From NCBI GenBank assembly GCA_029907515.1, contig JARYLT010000013.1:1-46563 (forward strand): a stretch of DNA of 46,563 nucleotides. Direction: 5' to 3'. The first letter of the stretch is position 1, and each line of letters starts with the position of its first letter. The stretch is from Spirochaetota bacterium (GTDB lineage: Bacteria > Spirochaetota > UBA4802 > UB4802). Below are positions 26,134-34,242 of the stretch, piece by piece. The translations under genes were made by a program, and so were the position numbers. Below the pieces are notes generated by a model. The model ran no database searches. It saw only the letters and a program-made list of their open reading frames with translations, and was not told the DNA's origin.

Positions 26134-27618
26134 ATGAGTGAAGACATTAATGATTTGATTGTACAGCGCATTGAAAAGGTAAAAGCCCTTCGTGCAAAAG
26201 GTATAAATCCGTATCCAATACGATTTAAACGAACTCATACAGCAGCACAGATTAAAGAGTTATTTACCGAAGGGCAGGAATTGCAGGTAAAAGCTGCTGG
26301 CAGAATAAAGTCCAAACGCGTTATGGGCAAGGCAAGCTTTGCCCATATTGAAGATTTAAGCGGACTAATCCAGGTATATGCGCGCCTTGACAGGATGGGT
26401 GAAGAACAATATGAGCTGTTCAAGACGTTGGACCTTGGCGATATTATTGGCCTGTCGGGTCATGTGTTTAAAACCAAACAGGGTGAAATAACCATTGAAA
26501 TTAGCGATGTAGTGTTGCTTGCTAAATGTATACGGCCGATTCCTGTTGTTAAGGAAAAGGATGGCAGGGTTTTTGACGAATTTGCGGATAAAGAGCAGCG
26601 ATACAGGCAGCGCTACGTGGATTTGATTGTCAATACACAGGTGCGCCAGCAGTTTATTCTCAGAAGCAGGCTCATAACTGGCATACGGACGTTTTTAAAT
26701 CAAAAAGATTTTATTGAAGTGGAAACACCAATGATGCAGGCCATACCCGGTGGTGCGGCGGCTCGTCCGTTTATTACTCATCACAATGCACTGGATATTG
26801 ACCTGTACTTGCGCATTGCGCCGGAGTTATATTTAAAAAGGCTTCTGGTTGGTGGATTTGAAAAGGTGTATGAGTTAAATCGCAATTTCCGCAATGAAGG
26901 AATATCAACCCGCCATAATCCAGAGTTCACCATGCTTGAATTGTACCAGGCGTATGCGGATTACAACGATATGATGGACATAACCCAGGAGATGATAAGT
27001 ACACTGGCGCAGCAGTTACTGGGTAGTATGGTCATCCAGTATCAGGGTAACACAATTGACCTCACACCGCCGTGGCAAAAGATTTCATATGTTGATGCGC
27101 TGAAAAAATACACTGGCATTAATTTTCAGGAACTATCGCACAGCGAAGCGTTAAGGAAAGCAAATGAAATGGGCCTGGATGTTGATGAAAGCATGTCCAA
27201 GTGGAAAATAGCAGAAGAGATGTTTGAAGAAAAGGTTGAGGCTAATATCATTCAGCCTACTTTTATCATAGACTATCCCAAGGAACTATCGCCCCTTGCA
27301 AAAAGCAGGGATGATAATCCTGAGTTTGTTGAGCGCTTTGAGGTATATATTGCTGGAAGGGAAATGGCTAATGCATTCAGTGAATTAAATGACCCATTTG
27401 ACCAGCGTGAGCGCTTTGAACAGCAGGTGAAGATGCGCGAGGCTGGCGATGATGAGGCACAGATGATGGACATTGATTACGTTACGGCGCTTGAATATGG
27501 TATGCCACCGGCAGGTGGCCTTGGCATTGGCATTGACAGGCTGGCCATGCTTTTCATTGATACTGCGTCAATTAAGGATACCATTTTGTTCCCGCTGTTA
27601 AAACCAGAAAACCGGTAG
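26134..27618 (+). CDS. lysS: Lysyl-tRNA synthetase, class II
   Basis: A 494-residue class II synthetase that charges tRNA-Lys. The N-terminal OB-fold anticodon-binding domain (about 55-150) is followed by the catalytic domain. Motif 1 is in the [21 protein letters not shown] region, motif 2 in [18 protein letters not shown], and motif 3 in [13 protein letters not shown]. Length and order are standard. A GGGGATAACAG stretch lies before the ATG. Two AACTATCGC words fall in it about 150 bp apart, both read as Glu-Leu-Ser. It heads the lysS, VTT, transaldolase run. Confidence 0.97.
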   Translation: MSEDINDLIVQRIEKVKALRAKGINPYPIRFKRTHTAAQIKELFTEGQELQVKAAGRIKSKRVMGKASFAHIEDLSGLIQVYARLDRMGEEQYELFKTLDLGDIIGLSGHVFKTKQGEITIEISDVVLLAKCIRPIPVVKEKDGRVFDEFADKEQRYRQRYVDLIVNTQVRQQFILRSRLITGIRTFLNQKDFIEVETPMMQAIPGGAAARPFITHHNALDIDLYLRIAPELYLKRLLVGGFEKVYELNRNFRNEGISTRHNPEFTMLELYQAYADYNDMMDITQEMISTLAQQLLGSMVIQYQGNTIDLTPPWQKISYVDALKKYTGINFQELSHSEALRKANEMGLDVDESMSKWKIAEEMFEEKVEANIIQPTFIIDYPKELSPLAKSRDDNPEFVERFEVYIAGREMANAFSELNDPFDQRERFEQQVKMREAGDDEAQMMDIDYVTALEYGMPPAGGLGIGIDRLAMLFIDTASIKDTILFPLLKPENR

Positions 27619-27623
27619 TGTAT

Positions 27624-28268
27624 ATGGTTGCCCATTATTCTTATAAACAGTATGGATTGCATATTCACAGGTTTTTATATGACTGGGTCCTTTCGTGGGC
27701 GCATACACCATTTGGTGAGCGTGCATTATTTGTACTTGCACTGGCCGAGTCGTCTTTTTTTCCTGTTCCGCCTGATGTGCTGCTCATTGCGCTGGTACTT
27801 GGCAAACGAGAGACATTTGTGCGGCTTGCAACACTGTGCTCTATTGCTTCAGTAATTGGGGGGCTTGCCGGGTATGGTATTGGATATTTTTTATGGTATG
27901 ATGGCGATAGTTATTCAAAAATAGCCCTGTTCTTTTTTAATAATATCCCGGGGTTTACGGTTGAAACATTTACTGCTGCCCGTCAGCTATATGATGCCTA
28001 TTCATTCTGGATAGTGTTTACTGCCGGGTTTACGCCTATTCCGTATAAAGTCATAACCATCACCGCAGGTGTTGCCAATATCAATATATTTATATTTGTA
28101 ATAGCTTCGATGATCAGCCGTACACTGAGGTTTTTCCTTGTTGCTGGACTTATATGGAAATTTGGTGAACCAATTAATGCGTTTATTAATAAATGGTTTA
28201 ATGTATTATCTATAGTGTTTGTTATCCTGCTATTTGCAGGTTTTTATGTGTTAAAGTATATGGTTTAG
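27624..28268 (+). CDS. VTT-domain (YqaA/DedA-like) membrane protein
   Basis: The protein has about 214 residues with five to six membrane segments. The VTT signature is present: ESSFFPVPPDVLL in the re-entrant region, then GYGIGYFLWYD, and FTAGFTPIPYKVITITAG in the second re-entrant segment. DedA/VTT proteins are linked to lipid flipping or membrane homeostasis; the YqaA branch has no settled role. It begins 5 nt after the lysS stop, in the same transcript. I chose the ATG at 27624 over a GTG overlapping the lysS stop. Confidence 0.82.
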   Translation: MVAHYSYKQYGLHIHRFLYDWVLSWAHTPFGERALFVLALAESSFFPVPPDVLLIALVLGKRETFVRLATLCSIASVIGGLAGYGIGYFLWYDGDSYSKIALFFFNNIPGFTVETFTAARQLYDAYSFWIVFTAGFTPIPYKVITITAGVANINIFIFVIASMISRTLRFFLVAGLIWKFGEPINAFINKWFNVLSIVFVILLFAGFYVLKYMV

Positions 28269-28295
28269 ACATTTTATATTCAATGGAGGATTGGT

Positions 28296-29117
28296 ATGAA
28301 GATTTTTATTGATAGTGCGGATATTGATGAGATAGCAAAAGCGTATGAATGGGGTATTGTTGATGGCGTAACAACTAACCCTTCGTTGCTTAAGACTGCT
28401 GTTGATAGAAGTAAAGCTAAAGGCGAAAAGCTTGACCTGGAAGCATATATTGTAAAGCTTTTAGAAATATCAAAACCCAACCCGGTGAGTTTAGAAGTAA
28501 CAAAGCGCACTGCCCAGGAAATGATAGAGCAGGGACGCAACCTGTATAAGCGCTTCAACAGTATTGCAAACAATGTCAATATAAAGATTCCGGTTAATCC
28601 TGCCATGAAATCTGATGAGCAGTGTCACTTTGATGGAATTAATGCAGTAAAGGTGTTACAGTCGGAGGGCATCCCTGTTAACTGTACTCTTGTCTTTACT
28701 CCTGAACAGGCATTACTGGCAGCAAAGGCTGGGGCGGCATATATCAGTCCATTTGCTGGGCGTATTGATGACCTTATCCGCAGCAGGGCAAATATCAAAT
28801 TTGGTAAAAGTGATTATTTCCCTGAGGAAGGCATGGAACAGAATGGTGTATTGCTCAATGATAATGGTATTATTTCAGGAATTGACCTGGTTTCACAGTG
28901 TGTGGAAATACTGGGATACTATGACTATCAATCACAGATCATTGCTGCATCGCTGCGCAATCCACGGCAGGTAAGAGAAGCTGCACTTGCAGGTGCACAT
29001 ATAGCTACAGTACCATTTGGGGTGATAGCTGACATGCTGAAACATGAAAAAACATTTGAAGGTATGCAGAAATTTACTGAAGATATTGTTCCAGAATATG
29101 AAAAACTGATTGGATAA
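28296..29117 (+). CDS. Transaldolase family protein
   Basis: A 273-residue transaldolase/TalC-type aldolase. It has FIDSADIDEIAKAYEW, VTTNPSLLK, the Schiff-base lysine K97 in NVNIKIPV, the NCTLVFTPEQALLAAKAGA block and ISPFAGRIDD. Transaldolase shifts a dihydroxyacetone unit between sugar phosphates in the pentose phosphate pathway. The protein is about 55 residues longer than the compact 215-residue TalC/Fsa type and shorter than TalB; the extra sequence lies near 35-60 and 190-215. AATGGAGGA precedes the ATG. Confidence 0.9.
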   Translation: MKIFIDSADIDEIAKAYEWGIVDGVTTNPSLLKTAVDRSKAKGEKLDLEAYIVKLLEISKPNPVSLEVTKRTAQEMIEQGRNLYKRFNSIANNVNIKIPVNPAMKSDEQCHFDGINAVKVLQSEGIPVNCTLVFTPEQALLAAKAGAAYISPFAGRIDDLIRSRANIKFGKSDYFPEEGMEQNGVLLNDNGIISGIDLVSQCVEILGYYDYQSQIIAASLRNPRQVREAALAGAHIATVPFGVIADMLKHEKTFEGMQKFTEDIVPEYEKLIG

Positions 29118-29122
29118 GATAC

Positions 29123-29151
29123 TTGCCAAATTCTAAATATTTTTTTATATT
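29123..29151 (+). promoter_or_regulatory. Putative promoter of clpS-clpA-aat
   Basis: TTGCCA at 29123-29128, a 17-bp spacer and TATATT at 29146-29151. This lies just after the transaldolase stop and about 40 bp before clpS, giving the N-degron genes their own start of transcription. Confidence 0.5.
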
Positions 29152-29188
29152 TTGTATGTTAGCTCTATCATAAACCACGGGGATAACC

Positions 29189-29500
29189 ATGGCACATATA
29201 TTTGATAATGAAGGTGATCTCCAGGTAAAGAAAGACATACAGGTTAAAAAGCCCAGGATGTATAAGGTCATACTTCACAATGACCATTATACAACCATGG
29301 ATTTTGTTGTTGAGGTTCTGGTTAAGATATTCCATAAAAACGTTATGGAAGCTACAGAACTGATGTTACAGGTTCACAGAAATGGTTTTGGTATATGCGG
29401 AGTATATACATACGACATTGCGCAGACCAAAGCAAATCAGGTGCATTCATTAGCACGGCAGCGGGAGTTTCCGCTCAAGTGCACTGTTGAAGAAGCATAA
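29189..29500 (+). CDS. clpS: ATP-dependent Clp protease adaptor ClpS
   Basis: A 103-residue ClpS. After a charged, unstructured 25-residue tail comes the folded domain: YKVILHNDHYTTMDFVVEVL with the Asn-Asp that bind the N-terminal residue, then LMLQVHRNGFGICGVYTYDIAQTK. ClpS recognises proteins with Leu, Phe, Tyr or Trp at the N-terminus and delivers them to ClpA. It is directly followed by clpA and aat, the other parts of this pathway. GGGGATAACC precedes the ATG. Confidence 0.95.
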   Translation: MAHIFDNEGDLQVKKDIQVKKPRMYKVILHNDHYTTMDFVVEVLVKIFHKNVMEATELMLQVHRNGFGICGVYTYDIAQTKANQVHSLARQREFPLKCTVEEA

Positions 29501-29524
29501 TTAAATAATTCAGGGCATTTGCCA

Positions 29525-31753
29525 ATGGAAATAAGTACAGTACTTAATCAGATATTAATGGCTGCCTACAATGAGGCAAAAAACCGTAAACATGAATATC
29601 TTACTCCTGAGCATGTATTATTTGCATCTCTGTACTTTCCTGAGGGCAGGGAAGTAATAGAAGGATGTGGCGGTAATACTGAGCAACTCAAGCGAAATTT
29701 AGATAAACATCTTTCAACCCGCATACCGGTGGTTGAAGAAGGTGAGCCAATTCAATCTGTTGGGCTGCAGCATGTCATTGAACGTGCAATTATGCATATT
29801 AATTCTGCTCAAAAAGAGATACTTGATTTTGGAGATATCATCATTGCCATTTATGAAGAAGAAGAGTCATTTGCATCATATTTTCTGGCACGAGAGGGGA
29901 TAACTCGGTATGACCTTTTAAATTATATTTCTCACGGAGCACAGTTTGATGAAGATGAACTGGAAGACTTTGGCGATGAAATTGAAGAGGATACAGGAAA
30001 GAAAAGCAAAATACTTGAGCAGTTTACCGTTGAGTTGACTGAAAAAGCTCGCAGGGGTGAGCTTGATCCGCTCATTGGTAGAGAGGATATACTGGAACGA
30101 ACAATGCAGGTGCTATCGCGCAGGCTTAAAAACAACCCTGTCCATGTTGGAGAGCCTGGTGTGGGCAAAACCGCAATTACCGAAGGGCTTGCACAGAGGA
30201 TAGTAGAAGGTACCGTACCACCTGTTCTTAAAGATGCAAAAATTTACCGGCTTGATATGGGAGCTCTTATAGCCGGCACACGATTCCGGGGCGATTTTGA
30301 AGAACGTCTTAAACGGGTAATTGCGGAATTACAAAAAAAAGAAAAGGTTATCCTTTTTATAGATGAGATACACACCATAGTGGGTGCTGGGGCTGTCAGT
30401 GGTGGATCGATGGATGCTTCCAATATATTAAAGCCGGTGCTTGCTGATGGCAAAATACGATGCATTGGCACCACCACCTATGATGAATACAGAAAGTACT
30501 TTGAAAAAGACGGTGCATTATCGCGACGTTTCCAGAAGATTGATATTCATGAGCCATCGCATGAAGATACAATAAAAATATTGCAGGGGATAAAATCGCG
30601 GTATGAGGAGCATCACAGGGTTACCTATACCGATGAAGCATTAAAGCAGGCGGTGGAACTTTCAGCACGCTACATCACTGAACGAAAACTTCCTGATAAA
30701 GCCATAGATGTTATAGACGAGGCGGGTGCATTTGCCCGCATGTATGCACATGATGATGAAGAGCCAATTGTCACTGCCCATGATATTGAACGGGTAATTG
30801 CAAAGATAGCACGCATACCTGAAAGAACAGTTTCATCCAGTGAAATTCAAAAATTGCAGTATTTAGAAGACGAGTTGAAATCACAGATTTTTGGGCAGGA
30901 TGGTGCAGTGCAGAAGGTTGTAGAGGCCATAAAGCGCTCACGCGCTGGATTCAGGGAAGCCGAAAAACCCATTGCTTCATTTTTATTTGTTGGACCAACA
31001 GGAGTTGGCAAAACTGAGCTTGCACGGCAGCTATCGTTGATTATGGGTATTGAACTTATACGTTTTGATATGAGCGAGTATCAGGAAAAACATACTGTGG
31101 CACGGCTTATAGGAGCACCACCGGGGTATGTTGGATATGAAGAAGGCGGTCAGCTGACTGAAGCCATTCGTAAGCATCCTTACTGTGTATTATTACTTGA
31201 TGAGATTGAAAAAGCACACCCTGATGTATTCAATGCACTGTTACAGATAATGGATTATGCAACCTTGACTGATAACACAGGGCGAAAGACTGATTTCCGC
31301 AATACCATTATTATCATGACATCTAATGCAGGCGTGCGCGAAATGAACAAGAGGGTCCTTGGCTTTGAAATGGCTACCTATAATATGGATGCGGTCAACA
31401 AAGAATTGGAGCGACTGTTTGCGCCTGAGTTCAGAAATCGCCTTGACGCCATAGTGTATTTCAATGGCATTAATAAAGAAATGATGCGCAAGATAGTTAT
31501 AAAGAAGGTAAACGAATTTGCAAAACAGCTTGAAGAAAAAAATGTGCAGCTTGTCTGTACGGATGCATGTATCGACTGGATTTCAGAAAAAGCATATTCT
31601 CCCGTATTTGGCGCACGTGAGGTTGCCCGCATCATACAGGAACATATCAAGTCATACTTTGTGGATGCTGTGTTATTTGGGTCACTTAAAAATGGTGGCA
31701 GGGCAATAGCTGATGTTGTAAATGATCTGGTATCCATAACTATCGAACAATAA
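29525..31753 (+). CDS. clpA: ATP-dependent Clp protease ATP-binding subunit ClpA
   Basis: An AAA+ unfoldase of about 742 residues. A Clp-N domain (about 1-145) is followed by D1 with Walker [12 protein letters not shown] near residue 210 and D2 with Walker [12 protein letters not shown] near 490; FIDEIHT and LLDEIEKAH are the Walker B sites. There is no long coiled-coil middle domain, so it is ClpA rather than ClpB or ClpC. It unfolds substrates into ClpP, which is not encoded in the window. I chose the ATG at 29525 over a TTG six bases upstream. aat starts 2 nt after its stop. Confidence 0.95.
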   Translation: MEISTVLNQILMAAYNEAKNRKHEYLTPEHVLFASLYFPEGREVIEGCGGNTEQLKRNLDKHLSTRIPVVEEGEPIQSVGLQHVIERAIMHINSAQKEILDFGDIIIAIYEEEESFASYFLAREGITRYDLLNYISHGAQFDEDELEDFGDEIEEDTGKKSKILEQFTVELTEKARRGELDPLIGREDILERTMQVLSRRLKNNPVHVGEPGVGKTAITEGLAQRIVEGTVPPVLKDAKIYRLDMGALIAGTRFRGDFEERLKRVIAELQKKEKVILFIDEIHTIVGAGAVSGGSMDASNILKPVLADGKIRCIGTTTYDEYRKYFEKDGALSRRFQKIDIHEPSHEDTIKILQGIKSRYEEHHRVTYTDEALKQAVELSARYITERKLPDKAIDVIDEAGAFARMYAHDDEEPIVTAHDIERVIAKIARIPERTVSSSEIQKLQYLEDELKSQIFGQDGAVQKVVEAIKRSRAGFREAEKPIASFLFVGPTGVGKTELARQLSLIMGIELIRFDMSEYQEKHTVARLIGAPPGYVGYEEGGQLTEAIRKHPYCVLLLDEIEKAHPDVFNALLQIMDYATLTDNTGRKTDFRNTIIIMTSNAGVREMNKRVLGFEMATYNMDAVNKELERLFAPEFRNRLDAIVYFNGINKEMMRKIVIKKVNEFAKQLEEKNVQLVCTDACIDWISEKAYSPVFGAREVARIIQEHIKSYFVDAVLFGSLKNGGRAIADVVNDLVSITIEQ

Positions 31754-31754
31754 T

Positions 31755-32486
31755 ATGTTGTATTACCTGGATAAGGATGTCATCTGGTTCCCGCCGGTGG
31801 AGGAAGCCATAGAAGATGGGTTGCTTGCATTTGGCGGGGATTTAACACCACGGTGGTTGCTTGAGGCCTACAGCAGAGGCATTTTTCCATGGTTTAATAG
31901 TGATAACTCTGAGATATTATGGTGGAGCCCCGATCCGCGTTTTATTTTGTTCCCGCAAGAATTAAGGCTACATCGTTCATTAAAGCAGGTAATGAAAAAA
32001 AAGATTTTTACCGTAAGTATGGACACAGCATTTCAAAAGGTTATAGCTGCATGTGCCATGCCACGGAAAAAAGAATCTGGTACCTGGATAACTGCACGAA
32101 TGAAAAAAGCATATATAAAGCTTCATGCTATGGGTTTTGCACATTCTGTTGAGGTGTGGCATGACGGCATGCTTGCAGGGGGCCTGTATGGGGTGTCTTT
32201 AGGGAATGCATTCTTTGGTGAATCCATGTTTACCAGTGTTGATAATGCTTCAAAGGTTGCTCTGGTTACTCTGAATGCAGTGGCACGAAGATTGGGTTTT
32301 GCATTTATTGACTGCCAGGTATATACAGATAATCTTAAACGCTTTGGTGCGCGGTTTATTGAGCGACAAGAATTTATGACCCTGCTCAATGCTTCCCTGA
32401 AACATTCAACACATCAGGGCAGCTGGAGTTCACTGATACACGATGGCTATGATTATCTGGAATGCCTTACTGGAGCAGGAGCTTAG
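31755..32486 (+). CDS. aat: Leucyl/phenylalanyl-tRNA-protein transferase
   Basis: A 243-residue transferase that moves Leu or Phe from tRNA to proteins starting with Arg or Lys, creating an N-degron. Family blocks are clear: FPPVEEAIEDGLLAFGGDL, AYSRGIFPWFN, LWWSPDPRFILFP, TWITARMKKAYIKLH, HSVEVWHDG, LAGGLYGVSLG, FFGESMF and FIDCQ. It is the last gene of clpS-clpA-aat. Its 3' end overlaps the convergent J-domain gene by 20 bp. Confidence 0.95.
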   Translation: MLYYLDKDVIWFPPVEEAIEDGLLAFGGDLTPRWLLEAYSRGIFPWFNSDNSEILWWSPDPRFILFPQELRLHRSLKQVMKKKIFTVSMDTAFQKVIAACAMPRKKESGTWITARMKKAYIKLHAMGFAHSVEVWHDGMLAGGLYGVSLGNAFFGESMFTSVDNASKVALVTLNAVARRLGFAFIDCQVYTDNLKRFGARFIERQEFMTLLNASLKHSTHQGSWSSLIHDGYDYLECLTGAGA

Positions 32487-33375
32487 ATTCAAGTAAATTT
32501 TCTTTTTTTGCTTTTATCTTTGTGTAACGGATTTTTGGATACTCCATGAGTGCGGTTACAAAAACAGAAAACATAAAATACAGTGACAGTGAAACAACAG
32601 CAACTGCAATCACCCCAATGATAAGAATAAATATCCTGGCATATGGTGCTGCTACAATACGTTGTGCTGAAGCAATAACCGCACCTGCATATCCCAGCAA
32701 AAGAAGGAATGCTGATGTAAATGTGCCATAGAATACCATTTTGCCCACCTTCATTGGTATGCCTTTAAGCTGTTCATTCATCCATGCAGCACCTTTTTTT
32801 ACATACTGTGTAAAAAGCTCAGCAATAATTTCAGCCACCCGTTTTATCATCAATGCAGTTATGATTATTCCAGCAATGATTGATGAGTATGATGCTATTG
32901 CTATGGCAAAAACAAAAAGGACAAGCAGGGCGATAGTTACTGTAATAAGAATACCTGCCATGACAAGAAGAGGAATGCATATACTGATAACAATTGACTT
33001 CAGCGAAGCTTTAATCAGTGCGATGGTGCTTTCAAAACGACTTAAGTAATCGTCAGGGTGAAGTACAAAGTATTCCCATTCCTGTGCGTACCGATCGTCA
33101 GGTGGACCAAAATCTTCAAAAACTGTCTCCACTTTTGGAGTTTGTGCATGATATTTCTTCCATGCTGAGTCATAACTTGCACGCTGGGATGTGTTTGTTA
33201 AAATATCATATGCTTCACGGATAAGGACAAACTGTGCGTAATTATTTTCTTTTGTACTGTCAGGATGGGTTTCTTTTGCTTTTTTCCTGAATGCCGATTT
33301 GATGGTATTAATATCTGAATTGGGGGGAATATCAAGAATCTTATAGTAATCTTTAAATGCTATGTCCATAAGCAT
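32467..33375 (-). CDS. J-domain membrane protein
   Basis: A 302-residue protein. Residues about 8-75 are a DnaJ domain with the HPD tripeptide in AKETHPDSTKEN, needed to stimulate an Hsp70 ATPase. A linker follows, then about four to five membrane segments between residues 120 and 290 with two amphipathic stretches between. There is no G/F region or zinc-finger domain, so it is a type III J-protein that would recruit DnaK to the membrane. It is the last gene of the minus-strand operon from 39080. One AACTATCGC word is read as Thr-Ile-Ala. Confidence 0.83.
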   Translation of the reverse strand: MLMDIAFKDYYKILDIPPNSDINTIKSAFRKKAKETHPDSTKENNYAQFVLIREAYDILTNTSQRASYDSAWKKYHAQTPKVETVFEDFGPPDDRYAQEWEYFVLHPDDYLSRFESTIALIKASLKSIVISICIPLLVMAGILITVTIALLVLFVFAIAIASYSSIIAGIIITALMIKRVAEIIAELFTQYVKKGAAWMNEQLKGIPMKVGKMVFYGTFTSAFLLLLGYAGAVIASAQRIVAAPYARIFILIIGVIAVAVVSLSLYFMFSVFVTALMEYPKIRYTKIKAKKENLLESKLLLQ

Positions 33376-33389
33376 CAGGAGATATTATA

Positions 33390-33776
33390 TTATATAGTTA
33401 TATACCTGAAATACTGAACGGCATCCACATCAGTATTGAATATTTTTATAAAGCTTCCAACCCTGACCACATCTAAGATATTCAGGATAGATTCATTAAC
33501 ACGAGCTAGCACAAGATCTCCATTATTTTTTCTGATTTGTTTTGTAGCTGAAATCAGGGTACTTATGCCACCGCTATCAATCTGGGATACCTTTTTTAAA
33601 TCAATAATTATTTTTTTTGCCCCACCATTGATCAGGGTGTTTAAGAATACCCACAATTGTCTTGACGTTTCAATATCAATTTTTTCAGGGTACGTAACAT
33701 AAAAGACAATTGTTTCATAATCAATTTTATCTTTGTTGATGAACGATAGATTTAATATTTCAACTTCAAAACTCAT
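33390..33776 (-). CDS. STAS-domain protein (second of a pair)
   Basis: A 128-residue protein with a STAS fold: the KKIIIDLKKVSQIDSGGISTLISA block has the serine that switch kinases phosphorylate. About 25 extra residues at the N-terminus precede the domain. The closing segment (IKIFNTDVDAVQYFRYITI) resembles that of the neighbouring STAS protein, so the two probably arose by duplication. It lies 25 nt after that gene and 14 nt before the J-protein, downstream of the SpoIIE-type phosphatase, which is its likely dephosphorylating partner. Confidence 0.82.
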   Translation of the reverse strand: MSFEVEILNLSFINKDKIDYETIVFYVTYPEKIDIETSRQLWVFLNTLINGGAKKIIIDLKKVSQIDSGGISTLISATKQIRKNNGDLVLARVNESILNILDVVRVGSFIKIFNTDVDAVQYFRYITI

Positions 33777-33801
33777 ACTGTACCACCATTAAAATAATAT
33801 A

Positions 33802-34179
33802 TTAGATATAACGGAAATAATGCAATGCTTCATCTATAGTGTTAAATATCTTCATAAATTTTTGAAGCTGTATTGGTTTAAATACAAGATGAATTCTTTC
33901 GGCCACATTTATCAGTACTGCATCGCCATCTTTTTGTTTACGTAATAATTTGGTTATTTCAATTAATGTTCCCATACCATAACTATCAATAAATTCAACT
34001 GCTTTCATATCAAATACAACTTTTTTTAAGCCACCGTTAATCAGGCAGGACAAAAGTATAAACAGGTCGTCATTTTTGTCCATATCAGCAACGTCAGCTA
34101 AATTTATAATCAGGACAATCCGGTTAAAGTTGATATCCTCGCTTTTTATACCTGGCAATTCACATATTGTGCATTTCAT
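33802..34179 (-). CDS. STAS-domain protein (first of a pair)
   Basis: A 125-residue STAS protein with KKVVFDMKAVEFIDSYGMGTLIEI; the serine in IDSYG is the usual phosphorylation site. Its C-terminus (MKIFNTIDEALHYFRYI) parallels that of the next gene. It starts 63 nt downstream of the kinase-phosphatase gene. In SpoIIE/RsbU-type systems a PP2C phosphatase activates such proteins, which then bind an anti-sigma kinase. No separate anti-sigma kinase or sigma factor is encoded nearby. Confidence 0.82.
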   Translation of the reverse strand: MKCTICELPGIKSEDINFNRIVLIINLADVADMDKNDDLFILLSCLINGGLKKVVFDMKAVEFIDSYGMGTLIEITKLLRKQKDGDAVLINVAERIHLVFKPIQLQKFMKIFNTIDEALHYFRYI

Positions 34180-34242
34180 ACATATAGTATGTTACATTAT
34201 TATCATAAAAAATCAACAATAAAACAAAATCATCTACCATAA

